From the NCBI GenBank assembly GCA_049644265.1, contig JBARRO010000211.1, positions 1-29,775 on the forward strand: a stretch of 29,775 nt of DNA, given 5' to 3'. A program made the position numbers and the translations under genes. The DNA comes from JBARRO01 sp049644265. Its GTDB lineage: Bacteria; Bacteroidota; Ignavibacteria; UBA10030. This document shows, piece after piece, positions 23,771-29,775 of the stretch (the first letter of the stretch is position 1; the number at the start of each line of letters is the position of its first letter). Below the pieces are notes generated by a model. That model was not told the DNA's origin. It ran no database searches and saw only the letters and a program-made list of their open reading frames with translations.

Positions 23771-24772
23771 CTATCCGAACTTTACCGTTTGAGACTCGAT
23801 CTTATCAAGGATTTCCTGAGCAACCTCCAATGCCTGAAGCCCGTCGCGCCCCGTCACGGGCGGCGGCGTGTTGTTTTGAATCGACTGAAGGAAGAGGTCC
23901 AATTCATATTTCAAGGCGTTTGTTTCCTTGACCTCAGGCTGTTCGTAGACAATAACGCGCTTGCGTGTGCCCTGATCAATTTTTCCGAGCATCATCGTCG
24001 CCTTGGCATGATGATCCCCCTCGTCCACGAGTCTGAACACCTCTGCAAGTCCCTGGGCGAAATCGATCGAGATATAGGCATCCTGCTGGAACAACCTCAT
24101 CTTCCTCATCTTGTTTTGCGAAATACGGCTCGCCGTTACATTCGCAACGCATCCGTTCTCGAACTGCAGGCGGGCGTTGGCGATATCGACGCTGTCCGAA
24201 ACGACCGCAACTCCGTTGGCGTCAATGCGCACGACACGGGATTGCACAAGGCTCAGAATCAGATCGATGTCGTGAATCATGAGGTCGAGGACGACAGCCA
24301 CATCGGAGCCACGCGGATTGAATTGCGCGAGGCGGTGTGATTCAATAAAGAGCGGCTTGATGTTGTAGTCTTCCAGCGCGAGAATTGCAGGGTTGAAGCG
24401 TTCAATGTGCCCGACCTGGATTTTCAGTTTCCTGGAGTCCGCCTCCTTGACGAGTTCCCTCCCCTGTTCGATCGTTTCCGTCAATGGTTTTTCAACAAAC
24501 GTGTGGACACCCATCCGAAGGGCCGCCATGGCAGTGGCATGGTGAGCCTTGGTTGCAGTCACGATACTGACGGCCTGCACAGCAGCGAGCAATTCTTCCA
24601 GCTGGCGAAAGGATCTGGTCTTCAGCTCCGCGGCCAGTTTGTTTGCCCTGCTTTCGTCGACATCATGAACGCCGACGAGGTTTGCGTTTTCAAGCCCTGC
24701 ATAGAGCCTGGCGTGCAGGCTCCCGAGGTGACCGACCCCGACAACTCCTACGTTGATTTTGTTCGAAGACAT
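23771..24772 (-). CDS. Gfo/Idh/MocA-family NAD(P)-dependent oxidoreductase
   Basis: This 333-residue protein starts at ATG 24772 with GGGAG 5-6 bases upstream. The N-terminal Rossmann domain has GVVGVGHLG (9-17) and the family EKP motif at 94-96 (THTFVEKPLT region). The catalytic D163...H167 pair lies in DLMIHDIDL, and the C-terminal part is the alpha/beta substrate domain. These enzymes oxidise or reduce sugar hydroxyls. The pattern (GHIERFNPAI, MIHDIDL) resembles enzymes that act on UDP-GlcNAc in lipid A precursor synthesis (GnnA-like), but no partner aminotransferase or lpx gene is in the window, so the substrate is open. Confidence 0.88.
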   Translation of the reverse strand: MSSNKINVGVVGVGHLGSLHARLYAGLENANLVGVHDVDESRANKLAAELKTRSFRQLEELLAAVQAVSIVTATKAHHATAMAALRMGVHTFVEKPLTETIEQGRELVKEADSRKLKIQVGHIERFNPAILALEDYNIKPLFIESHRLAQFNPRGSDVAVVLDLMIHDIDLILSLVQSRVVRIDANGVAVVSDSVDIANARLQFENGCVANVTASRISQNKMRKMRLFQQDAYISIDFAQGLAEVFRLVDEGDHHAKATMMLGKIDQGTRKRVIVYEQPEVKETNALKYELDLFLQSIQNNTPPPVTGRDGLQALEVAQEILDKIESQTVKFG

Positions 24773-24805
24773 TCGAGCTCCCTATGTCTAATTACAGCGC
24801 ATGTC

Positions 24806-24864
24806 AAAAAAAATGCCACAAAAAGGCACAAATGGCACAAAGAATTTTGTGAGTTTTGTGCCTT
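24806..24864 (-). terminator. Hairpin and T-run after the T9SS plug gene, within GGCACAAA-type repeats
   Basis: AAGGCACAAA (24823-24832) and TTTGTGCCTT (24855-24864) form a perfect 10-bp inverted repeat; on the minus strand an 8-T run (24813-24806) follows 9 bases after the stem. Inside the loop, CACAAA and TTTGTG offer a second, nested pairing. The plus-strand text consists of repeated TGCCACAAA/GGCACAAA/GGCACAAA units, so this may be a low-complexity repeat that also acts as a terminator for the operon ending at 24909. Confidence 0.4.
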
Positions 24865-24908
24865 CTGAAGCTCCACAATCCTTGAAGCTTTCATTTTTGA
24901 GATCGCTG

Positions 24909-26144
24909 CTAGTTTGAAGTAGGATCATTCCCGCCGGGGCTGCGGGCCTGACAGAACATCACAATCCGGTCGTACCCTCCCAGGCGAACATCATGATAGT
25001 AGATGAACGCGGAGTAGACATTGACCGTTCGCCAGTCGTTTCCTTCGTATGCCACAAGATCTCCCGAGCCGTACACATATGCATAATCATACACACCCCG
25101 GTGGATCGAGGACGGCAACAGATATCTTCCTGCATCCTCGTTGTAATTCAGTTGCCATGCCGCGGAGGGTTTCCAACCGTTGAAATCCCCGATGACGAAA
25201 ATGGGGGTTCGATCGCCGTTGTCGACGGGCAAGAGCTCAAACTGGTAATCGACATAGCCGGCGTACCGACCGACAGTGACGAGTCTTGAGCCGCCGTTAT
25301 GGTCCGGAGTGCCCTGGTGGAGGTACCGGCTTACGTCGGCTCCGCCGCGTGAACGCACGACTCTTCCCTCAGGATACCAATCGACATTCCTCAGGTCGAG
25401 TTTCCTGTATTCATTCCCGGGCAACTCGTTGTCGACGATAAACTTGAGATCCTTCGTCCCCCATCCCTCTATCAAAGTGTTGGGGTTCGTGTCGTTGACA
25501 TTGATCCGTTGAGGCCACTCAAGCTCGCGATTCCGATACACATCCACCGAAAAGAAATCCGGAAGGATTGTCGTGGATTCGTCCCGGGCATCCGGCAGTT
25601 TGTAGGAAAGGGCGATCTTGTTCACGAGATTTCGCGGGGACGACTCCGAAGGGAGATAACGATTCGTTACCTTCATGGCCGGATCCTTCTGTTGCTCCAC
25701 GACAAAGAACCTTGCTCTTCCAAGAAGTTCGTTCTCCTCCTGTGCCCAGAGTTCGATCATGTAGTTCCCCGAGAACGGGAGACTGTCGATGCCACCGAAT
25801 CCGGGGAATTTTACCGAATAGATGGAACGGATCTTCGTGACACCGCTGGGTACTGGCACAAACGGAATCGGGAACCTCACGAAGTTTCTGAACTCATCAT
25901 TCACGAACCCGCTTTCCGTTGCCTTCCAGTCCTTGTCACAATGAATAAACTTTATTCGGATATCGGCGGGTTTATCTTCGAAGAAATCGAAGGAGATCGT
26001 CAGTTGCTTCCCGGGAGGCCCGATCACAGGGAGATGACTCAGCGCGTCACCCTGCACTCGAAGCGTTCCGATCCTCGGAGAAAGAACCTCCTGCGACGAC
26101 GACTGAAAGGAGAGCACGACAAGGAGTCCGAAGAGCGTTTTCAT
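24909..26144 (-). CDS. Type IX secretion system plug protein (DUF5103)
   Basis: This 411-residue protein has a signal peptide at about 1-17 (LFGLLVVLSF). The body matches the DUF5103 family: LRVQGDALSHLPVI near 28-41, LTISFDFFED, FIHCDKDW near 67-74, GNYMIELWAQEEN, and the C-terminal Ig/E-set-like part from about 310 with FVIGDFNGW and RGVYDYAYVY. In flavobacterial T9SS a DUF5103 protein closes the SprA translocon pore when no cargo shuttle is bound. Its presence matches the two T9SS-tailed cargo proteins at 1959-10296. Its ATG overlaps the stop codon of the glycosyltransferase gene by 4 bases (ATGA), so translation is coupled. Family assignment is strong. Confidence 0.88.
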   Translation of the reverse strand: MKTLFGLLVVLSFQSSSQEVLSPRIGTLRVQGDALSHLPVIGPPGKQLTISFDFFEDKPADIRIKFIHCDKDWKATESGFVNDEFRNFVRFPIPFVPVPSGVTKIRSIYSVKFPGFGGIDSLPFSGNYMIELWAQEENELLGRARFFVVEQQKDPAMKVTNRYLPSESSPRNLVNKIALSYKLPDARDESTTILPDFFSVDVYRNRELEWPQRINVNDTNPNTLIEGWGTKDLKFIVDNELPGNEYRKLDLRNVDWYPEGRVVRSRGGADVSRYLHQGTPDHNGGSRLVTVGRYAGYVDYQFELLPVDNGDRTPIFVIGDFNGWKPSAAWQLNYNEDAGRYLLPSSIHRGVYDYAYVYGSGDLVAYEGNDWRTVNVYSAFIYYHDVRLGGYDRIVMFCQARSPGGNDPTSN

Positions 26145-27649
26145 TTCACGACCCGATAAAGAGTAAGGTAAACCCGGCCGGTTTTGAGCAAGGAAGGGCC
26201 GGGGTACTCCGCCGTCAATATGGGACGGAGTGAGTCAGATAGCAATCGCTCCATCACCGTCGAGCGGTCGACAATATAGTCCGGCCGAACGACCCCGGCA
26301 TAGCGGTGCTGCTGCATTGCCTGATCATAGGAGATCCCGGCGAAGGAAGCCCGCATAGCCGGGTTGACAACGCCCGCAGGGTCGTACATTTGTTTCTCAG
26401 AAATGTATCCGAGCAATCCGACGTCCTCCGCGACGACCGTGGTATGGTCGGGAGAATTGTTGCGAAGCCAAAACGCAATAGGTTTGACGCAATTGTTCAT
26501 GCCGACGGAAACATTTACCACCTCGGGAACAATCTGCGACCGATAGACATACACGTTCTGGAGGAGGGCGAATCCGGCGAGGGCACAGAGAACTTTCAGC
26601 ATCCGCCGGTACGACACCCCCCAGGTTTCTTCCAAGCGCTTCATTCCCCACACCGCATAAATAATCAGAATCGGTGTCACCGGGAGAAGATACCGCGAAA
26701 TCATATGCACGCTCTGGACGGCATAGACGAGCGGTAGGAGCACAACCCATGTGACGGGGAAGGCAACCTCCCAAACCGGAGACAGTCCCGCCTGTCCCAG
26801 AAGTATGACAAAACTCACCACCAGCATTGTGAGCGTCAGGAACTGGGTGCTCAGCAAAATCTTCGCAGTAGCTCCGATTGTCCGGACAAAGTCGGCAAGA
26901 TGAATTCCTGCCGCACTTTTTGCCCCGAGAGTGTTGGGAAGAACTGTCCCGAACTGCAGGAACGAAAAGACCGTCCATGGGCCGACCAGCACAGCAAAGA
27001 TAGCAAGAGACCACGCAAAATAGCGATAGGAAAGATTCAATCGCCGCGCCTCCAGAAACTGGTCGATTTCGATAATCGCAAACAGCAGCACTGCCTCCGG
27101 ACGGACCAGCGTCAATAACCCCGCGGCACAAGCGCTGAGGTAATACTCCCGATGAAATGCGTACCACACAGACAGCAATGTCAACAGGACTGCGAGCGAG
27201 GTGTCCATGCCGGAGCCGGACCAACGAATGAGCCAGGCATCGAACGAGAACATCCACGCCGCGAAAAAAGCATAGATCTTATCTTTAATGATATGAAACG
27301 CAAGGATCTGAACAAGAATAATGGAGAAGCAGGCGAATAGAATGTCGAATGTCTTCGCAACAATAAAGGGGTCGAGGCCGAGTTTTGCGCCCGCTGCAAT
27401 CAAAAGTACCCAGAGTGGCGCTGTGATTCCATAGCTCGGCGTTCCCGCGTTAAAGGAAAACCCGTCGCCGTGGGCAAGGTTCTTGGCATATTGCAGGTAC
27501 ATGTAGGTACTGTCGGGGGTGTAGTTGAAATGGAGAATCACCGTGAAATAGAAAATCAGAACGGCAATCGCCAATCCATACTTCATCACCGAAGACCATA
27601 GCGCGCCCATCGGTTCCTGGTTCGGTATCACCCTGAGCGACTCAGTCAC
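26141..27649 (-). CDS. Polytopic membrane glycosyltransferase (GT-C / GT39-like)
   Basis: This 502-residue protein starts at GTG 27649, with AAGGAG (27659-27654) 4 bases upstream inside the end of the HAD gene. About ten hydrophobic segments span residues 22-400 (for example YGLAIAVLIFYFTVILHF, LTLTMLVVSFVILLG). The first external loop has PDSTYMYLQYAKNLAHGDGF, the acidic-loop layout of GT-C enzymes that use lipid-phosphate-linked sugars. A soluble C-terminal part (about 405-502) includes VVAEDVGLLGYISEK and YDPAGVVNP. It probably adds a sugar to lipid, glycan or protein at the outer face of the inner membrane. It overlaps the HAD gene by 8 bases and the plug gene by 4 bases, a tightly coupled trio. 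Confidence 0.82.
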   Translation of the reverse strand: MTESLRVIPNQEPMGALWSSVMKYGLAIAVLIFYFTVILHFNYTPDSTYMYLQYAKNLAHGDGFSFNAGTPSYGITAPLWVLLIAAGAKLGLDPFIVAKTFDILFACFSIILVQILAFHIIKDKIYAFFAAWMFSFDAWLIRWSGSGMDTSLAVLLTLLSVWYAFHREYYLSACAAGLLTLVRPEAVLLFAIIEIDQFLEARRLNLSYRYFAWSLAIFAVLVGPWTVFSFLQFGTVLPNTLGAKSAAGIHLADFVRTIGATAKILLSTQFLTLTMLVVSFVILLGQAGLSPVWEVAFPVTWVVLLPLVYAVQSVHMISRYLLPVTPILIIYAVWGMKRLEETWGVSYRRMLKVLCALAGFALLQNVYVYRSQIVPEVVNVSVGMNNCVKPIAFWLRNNSPDHTTVVAEDVGLLGYISEKQMYDPAGVVNPAMRASFAGISYDQAMQQHRYAGVVRPDYIVDRSTVMERLLSDSLRPILTAEYPGPSLLKTGRVYLTLYRVVK

Positions 27650-28295
27650 ACTGCTCCTTCAGCCATTGATGAAATTCCGCCACGTTGTAAAATACATAGT
27701 CGGTTCTCATTTGCAGGACCTTCTCCTTTGCGTAAGAATCCCACAACACAGCCGCAATTTTCACTCCAGCCTCGTGCGATGCCTTCACGTCGGAGACAGC
27801 ATCGCCTACCATCAGCACTTCTTCGGGCCGGAGAGAAAAGTGCGAAAGAATTTTCCGGATTCCTTCGGCCGAGGGCTTATGCTCGGAGACGTCATTCCCC
27901 GTAACGACGTAATCAAAATATTGCTTGATCCTGAATTCCTCCAGCGTAATCCTTGTCGTGTGGGTCCCCTTTCCGGTGAAGAGCGCAAGGTTCCGGCGCG
28001 CGCCCTTGACCATCTGAAGGATTTCTTCGATTCCCGGATATAAGCGGGCCAACCTCCCGTGATTGGCGCGATAGTAGGCCAGATAATCCTTCATCACTCC
28101 TTCAATCTGTTCCGGGCGAACAATCGAAAGCAGCGCGCCTTCTTCGGGAGGGCCGAACATGGCGGTGATTTCCTTCACCGAAAACCGTTTCCCTGCGTAC
28201 TTTTCCGCTATGTAGTTGAACGAATCGTAGATCAATTCGTTCGTCTGCGTCAGGGTCCCGTCCATGTCAAAGATAACGCATTTCAACTCAGTCAC
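27642..28295 (-). CDS. HAD-superfamily hydrolase, phosphoglycolate phosphatase-like
   Basis: This 217-residue protein has every HAD catalytic motif: DMDGT with nucleophile D10 and acid/base D12, motif II T107 in LFTGKGT, motif III K140 in EHKPSAEG, and motif IV D165...D169 in VGDAVSD. The helical cap lies between residues 16 and 80, as in phosphoglycolate phosphatase and beta-phosphoglucomutase-like enzymes. It hydrolyses a small phosphate ester in the cytosol; the substrate is unknown. The start is GTG 28295, with AGGAG 7 bases upstream. The upstream terminator T-run ends about 2 bases before this ribosome site. It overlaps the glycosyltransferase gene by 8 bases. Confidence 0.9.
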   Translation of the reverse strand: MTELKCVIFDMDGTLTQTNELIYDSFNYIAEKYAGKRFSVKEITAMFGPPEEGALLSIVRPEQIEGVMKDYLAYYRANHGRLARLYPGIEEILQMVKGARRNLALFTGKGTHTTRITLEEFRIKQYFDYVVTGNDVSEHKPSAEGIRKILSHFSLRPEEVLMVGDAVSDVKASHEAGVKIAAVLWDSYAKEKVLQMRTDYVFYNVAEFHQWLKEQCD

Positions 28296-28311
28296 AACAA
28301 CACTCCTCTCG

Positions 28312-28357
28312 TTAAAAAAAATAGAAAAGGCGTCAAGGGTGTCGCCCGACGCCTTTT
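28312..28357 (-). terminator. Rho-independent terminator of fbaB, just ahead of the HAD gene
   Basis: A perfect 10-bp stem (AAAAGGCGTC at 28325-28334 with GACGCCTTTT at 28348-28357) has a 13-base loop and, on the minus strand, a run of 8 T (28321-28314) right after a CTA. It is a textbook terminator, 54 bases after the fbaB stop codon. The HAD ribosome site follows immediately. Confidence 0.85.
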
Positions 28358-28411
28358 GTGGATCCTGTGATGCTCACAAGTTCCGACTCATCGACAGCGA
28401 GACCGGATTGG

Positions 28412-29464
28412 TCAGGCCACGGTAACCTCTTTTGAAAGATAAACATCCTGGATCGCATTGAGAATCTGGACGCCATCCTTCATGGGCCGTTGAAACGCCT
28501 TTCGGCCGGAGATTAAGCCCATTCCGCCGGCGCGTTTGTTGATCACGGCCGTCTTCACGGCTTCAACGATATCGCTCTCTCCTGCCGACGCTCCGCCGGA
28601 ATTGATCAATCCCGCGCGGCCCATGTAGCCGTTGGCAACCTGGTACCTGGTGAGATCGATGGGATGGTCCGTGGTGAGCTGTTCGTAGACTTTCTTATGA
28701 GTCTTCCCGAAGTTCAGCGCCGTGTAGCCGCCGTTGTTTTCCGGCAGCTTTTGCTTGACGATGTCCGCCTCGATCGTCACGCCGAGGTGGTTTGCCTGGC
28801 CCGACAGGTCGGCGGAAACGTGATAGTCCTTCTCCTTGGTTTTGAACGCTGCATTTCTCGTGTAACACCAGAGAATCGTCGCCATGCCAAGTTTATGCGC
28901 ATGATGGAATGCCTGACTCACCTCCCAAATCTGTCTTCGTGATTCTGCGGAGCCGAAGTAGATCGTGGCACCGACAACCGCGGCACCCATCTCGAATGCC
29001 TGTTCCACATCGGCAAAGAGCGTTTGGTCATACGTGTTGGGGTAGGAGAGGAACTCGTTGTGATTGATTTTCATGATGAACGGAATCTTGTGGGCATACT
29101 TCCGTGCAACCGCTCCCAGTACGCCAAGCGTCGACGCTACAGCATTACATCCGCCTTCGATGGCAAGCTTGACGATGTTCTCTGGGTCAAAATATGCCGG
29201 ATTCGGTGCAAAGGAAGCGCCCGCCGAATGTTCAATCCCCTGGTCCACCGGAAGAATCGAGAGGTATCCCGTACCTGCGAGCCGTCCATGTTCGAACAAC
29301 TGTTGCAGACTCCGGAGCGACTGCGTTGGCCGGTCCGACAATGAGTACACCCGATCGACATAGTCCGGACCGGGCAGATAGAGATTTTCTTTTGGGATTG
29401 TTTTGCACTGATGCTCGAGAAGTGACGCCGCTTCTTTTCCCAGAATTTGCGCTACGTTTATCAT
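28412..29464 (-). CDS. fbaB: Class I fructose-bisphosphate aldolase (DhnA/FbaB type)
   Basis: At 350 residues this matches the length of E. coli FbaB and follows it nearly block for block from memory: RLAGTGYLSILPVDQG, EHSAGASFAPNP, SYPNTYDQTL, VGATIYFGSAESRRQI, DYHVSADLSGQANHL, YMGRAGLINSGGAS and INKRAGGMGLI. K237 in DIVKQK is at the Schiff-base position. It cleaves fructose 1,6-bisphosphate to DHAP and glyceraldehyde 3-phosphate, and also runs the gluconeogenic direction, in the cytosol. The start is ATG 29464 with TTAGGAG 7 bases upstream. A consensus-like promoter and a strong terminator make it a single-gene unit. Identity is very secure. Confidence 0.97.
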   Translation of the reverse strand: MINVAQILGKEAASLLEHQCKTIPKENLYLPGPDYVDRVYSLSDRPTQSLRSLQQLFEHGRLAGTGYLSILPVDQGIEHSAGASFAPNPAYFDPENIVKLAIEGGCNAVASTLGVLGAVARKYAHKIPFIMKINHNEFLSYPNTYDQTLFADVEQAFEMGAAVVGATIYFGSAESRRQIWEVSQAFHHAHKLGMATILWCYTRNAAFKTKEKDYHVSADLSGQANHLGVTIEADIVKQKLPENNGGYTALNFGKTHKKVYEQLTTDHPIDLTRYQVANGYMGRAGLINSGGASAGESDIVEAVKTAVINKRAGGMGLISGRKAFQRPMKDGVQILNAIQDVYLSKEVTVA

Positions 29465-29586
29465 GAAGTGTCTCCTAATCGATGGAATCCACGCTGTTGT
29501 GTGTTGGGATGGAAATGGAATCCCGTTCGAACGACGAGAGGGATGCCGGGTGAAACCAGGATCCTGTTGTTACAGCGAATGGCAAA

Positions 29587-29615
29587 AATATATCAAACCT
29601 TTGCTTCTGTTGCAA
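29587..29615 (-). promoter_or_regulatory. Predicted sigma70-type promoter of fbaB
   Basis: On the minus strand TTGCAA (29615-29610), a 17-base spacer and TATATT (29592-29587) predict a transcript start about 115 bases before the fbaB ATG. Same -10 and spacing as the PIG-L promoter. Confidence 0.5.
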
Positions 29616-29635
29616 CCAACGACCGCGCCTTCAGG

Positions 29636-29664
29636 TTGCTTCTCGCTCCAAAACTCTCTACTTT
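29636..29664 (+). promoter_or_regulatory. Possible promoter giving a leaderless RlmI-like transcript
   Basis: TTGCTT (29636-29641), a 17-base spacer and TACTTT (29659-29664) place the expected transcript start at or beside the GTG start codon at 29671. No ribosome binding site precedes that codon, which agrees with a leaderless message. Motif match only. Confidence 0.3.
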
Positions 29665-29670
29665 GACAAC

Positions 29671-29775
29671 GTGAAAAAACAAATCATCCTCAAGAAAAAC
29701 GAAGAACATCGAATCGTTGCAGGCCACCAGTGGGTGTTTAGCAACGAAGTCAAGTCCATCCGCGGCGACCCTGTG
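29671..29775 (+). CDS. RlmI-like 23S rRNA methyltransferase, N-terminal PUA part (cut by window edge)
   Basis: Starting at GTG 29671, 35 codons stay open to the end of the window. The residues (ILKKNEEHRIVAGHQWVFSN, then EVKSIRGDP) match the start of the PUA domain of RlmI-type class I SAM-dependent rRNA methyltransferases, where H.WVFS..V..I.GDP is characteristic. The methyltransferase domain lies outside. In E. coli RlmI makes m5C1962 of 23S rRNA. Earlier in-frame codons give no good start. The gene is divergent from fbaB. Confidence 0.72.
   Translation, partial: MKKQIILKKNEEHRIVAGHQWVFSNEVKSIRGDPV

Noticed and set aside
24779..24807. Promoter of the Gfo/Idh/MocA gene based on a minus-strand TTGACA at 24807-24802
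   Set aside because: The -35 is perfect, but no acceptable -10 occurs at 16-18 bases; the position at 17 falls on the ribosome site.

Overview
The window looks like the chromosome of a bacterium of the Bacteroidota/Chlorobi/Ignavibacteria (FCB) lineage. Two giant secreted proteins end in the type IX secretion (Por) sorting domain (NYPNPFNP / NFPNPFNP followed by a GREV...L..G...Y.F.. tail), and a type IX secretion 'plug' protein (DUF5103) is encoded on the other strand. Many starts carry a clear AGGAG-type Shine-Dalgarno, GTG starts are frequent, and GC is moderate. That fits Ignavibacteria-like relatives better than Bacteroidota proper, but the assignment is inference. No rRNA, tRNA, CRISPR, phage or insertion sequence was seen.

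Layout. 1-538 (-): 5' part of a secreted PIG-L/LmbE deacetylase, cut by the window edge. 825-1724 (+): CsgG-like periplasmic protein with its own terminator. 1959-10296 (+): a probable two-gene surface unit. Its first gene encodes an 1888-residue parallel beta-helix protein with a dockerin, a cohesin-like domain and a T9SS tail. Its second encodes an 865-residue scaffold with three cohesin-like domains alternating with two Big_2-like domains, then two FN3-like domains and a T9SS tail. A strong terminator follows. 10424-15135 (+): DUF1684 protein, aldehyde dehydrogenase, YbjQ-family protein bracketed by low-complexity repeats, and a 568-residue Rossmann protein of unknown role.

22098-15226 (-): a six-gene efflux operon of TolC, HlyD/MacA adaptor, secreted TPR protein, MacB/LolD-type ATPase and two separate FtsX/MacB permeases. 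29464-22328 (-): class I fructose-bisphosphate aldolase (fbaB) with promoter and terminator; a translationally coupled trio of HAD phosphatase, GT-C-type membrane glycosyltransferase and T9SS plug; then a Gfo/Idh/MocA oxidoreductase and a CCA-adding/HD nucleotidyltransferase. 29671-end (+): start of an RlmI-like rRNA methyltransferase, possibly leaderless.

How it fits together. The most distinctive content is a cohesin-dockerin pair exported by T9SS. A dockerin-bearing beta-helix protein lies directly upstream of a three-cohesin scaffold, with no glycoside hydrolase in sight, which suggests a non-cellulosomal self-assembling surface complex. The plug gene elsewhere in the window shows the export route is encoded by the same genome. 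The remaining genes are an efflux system and housekeeping functions.
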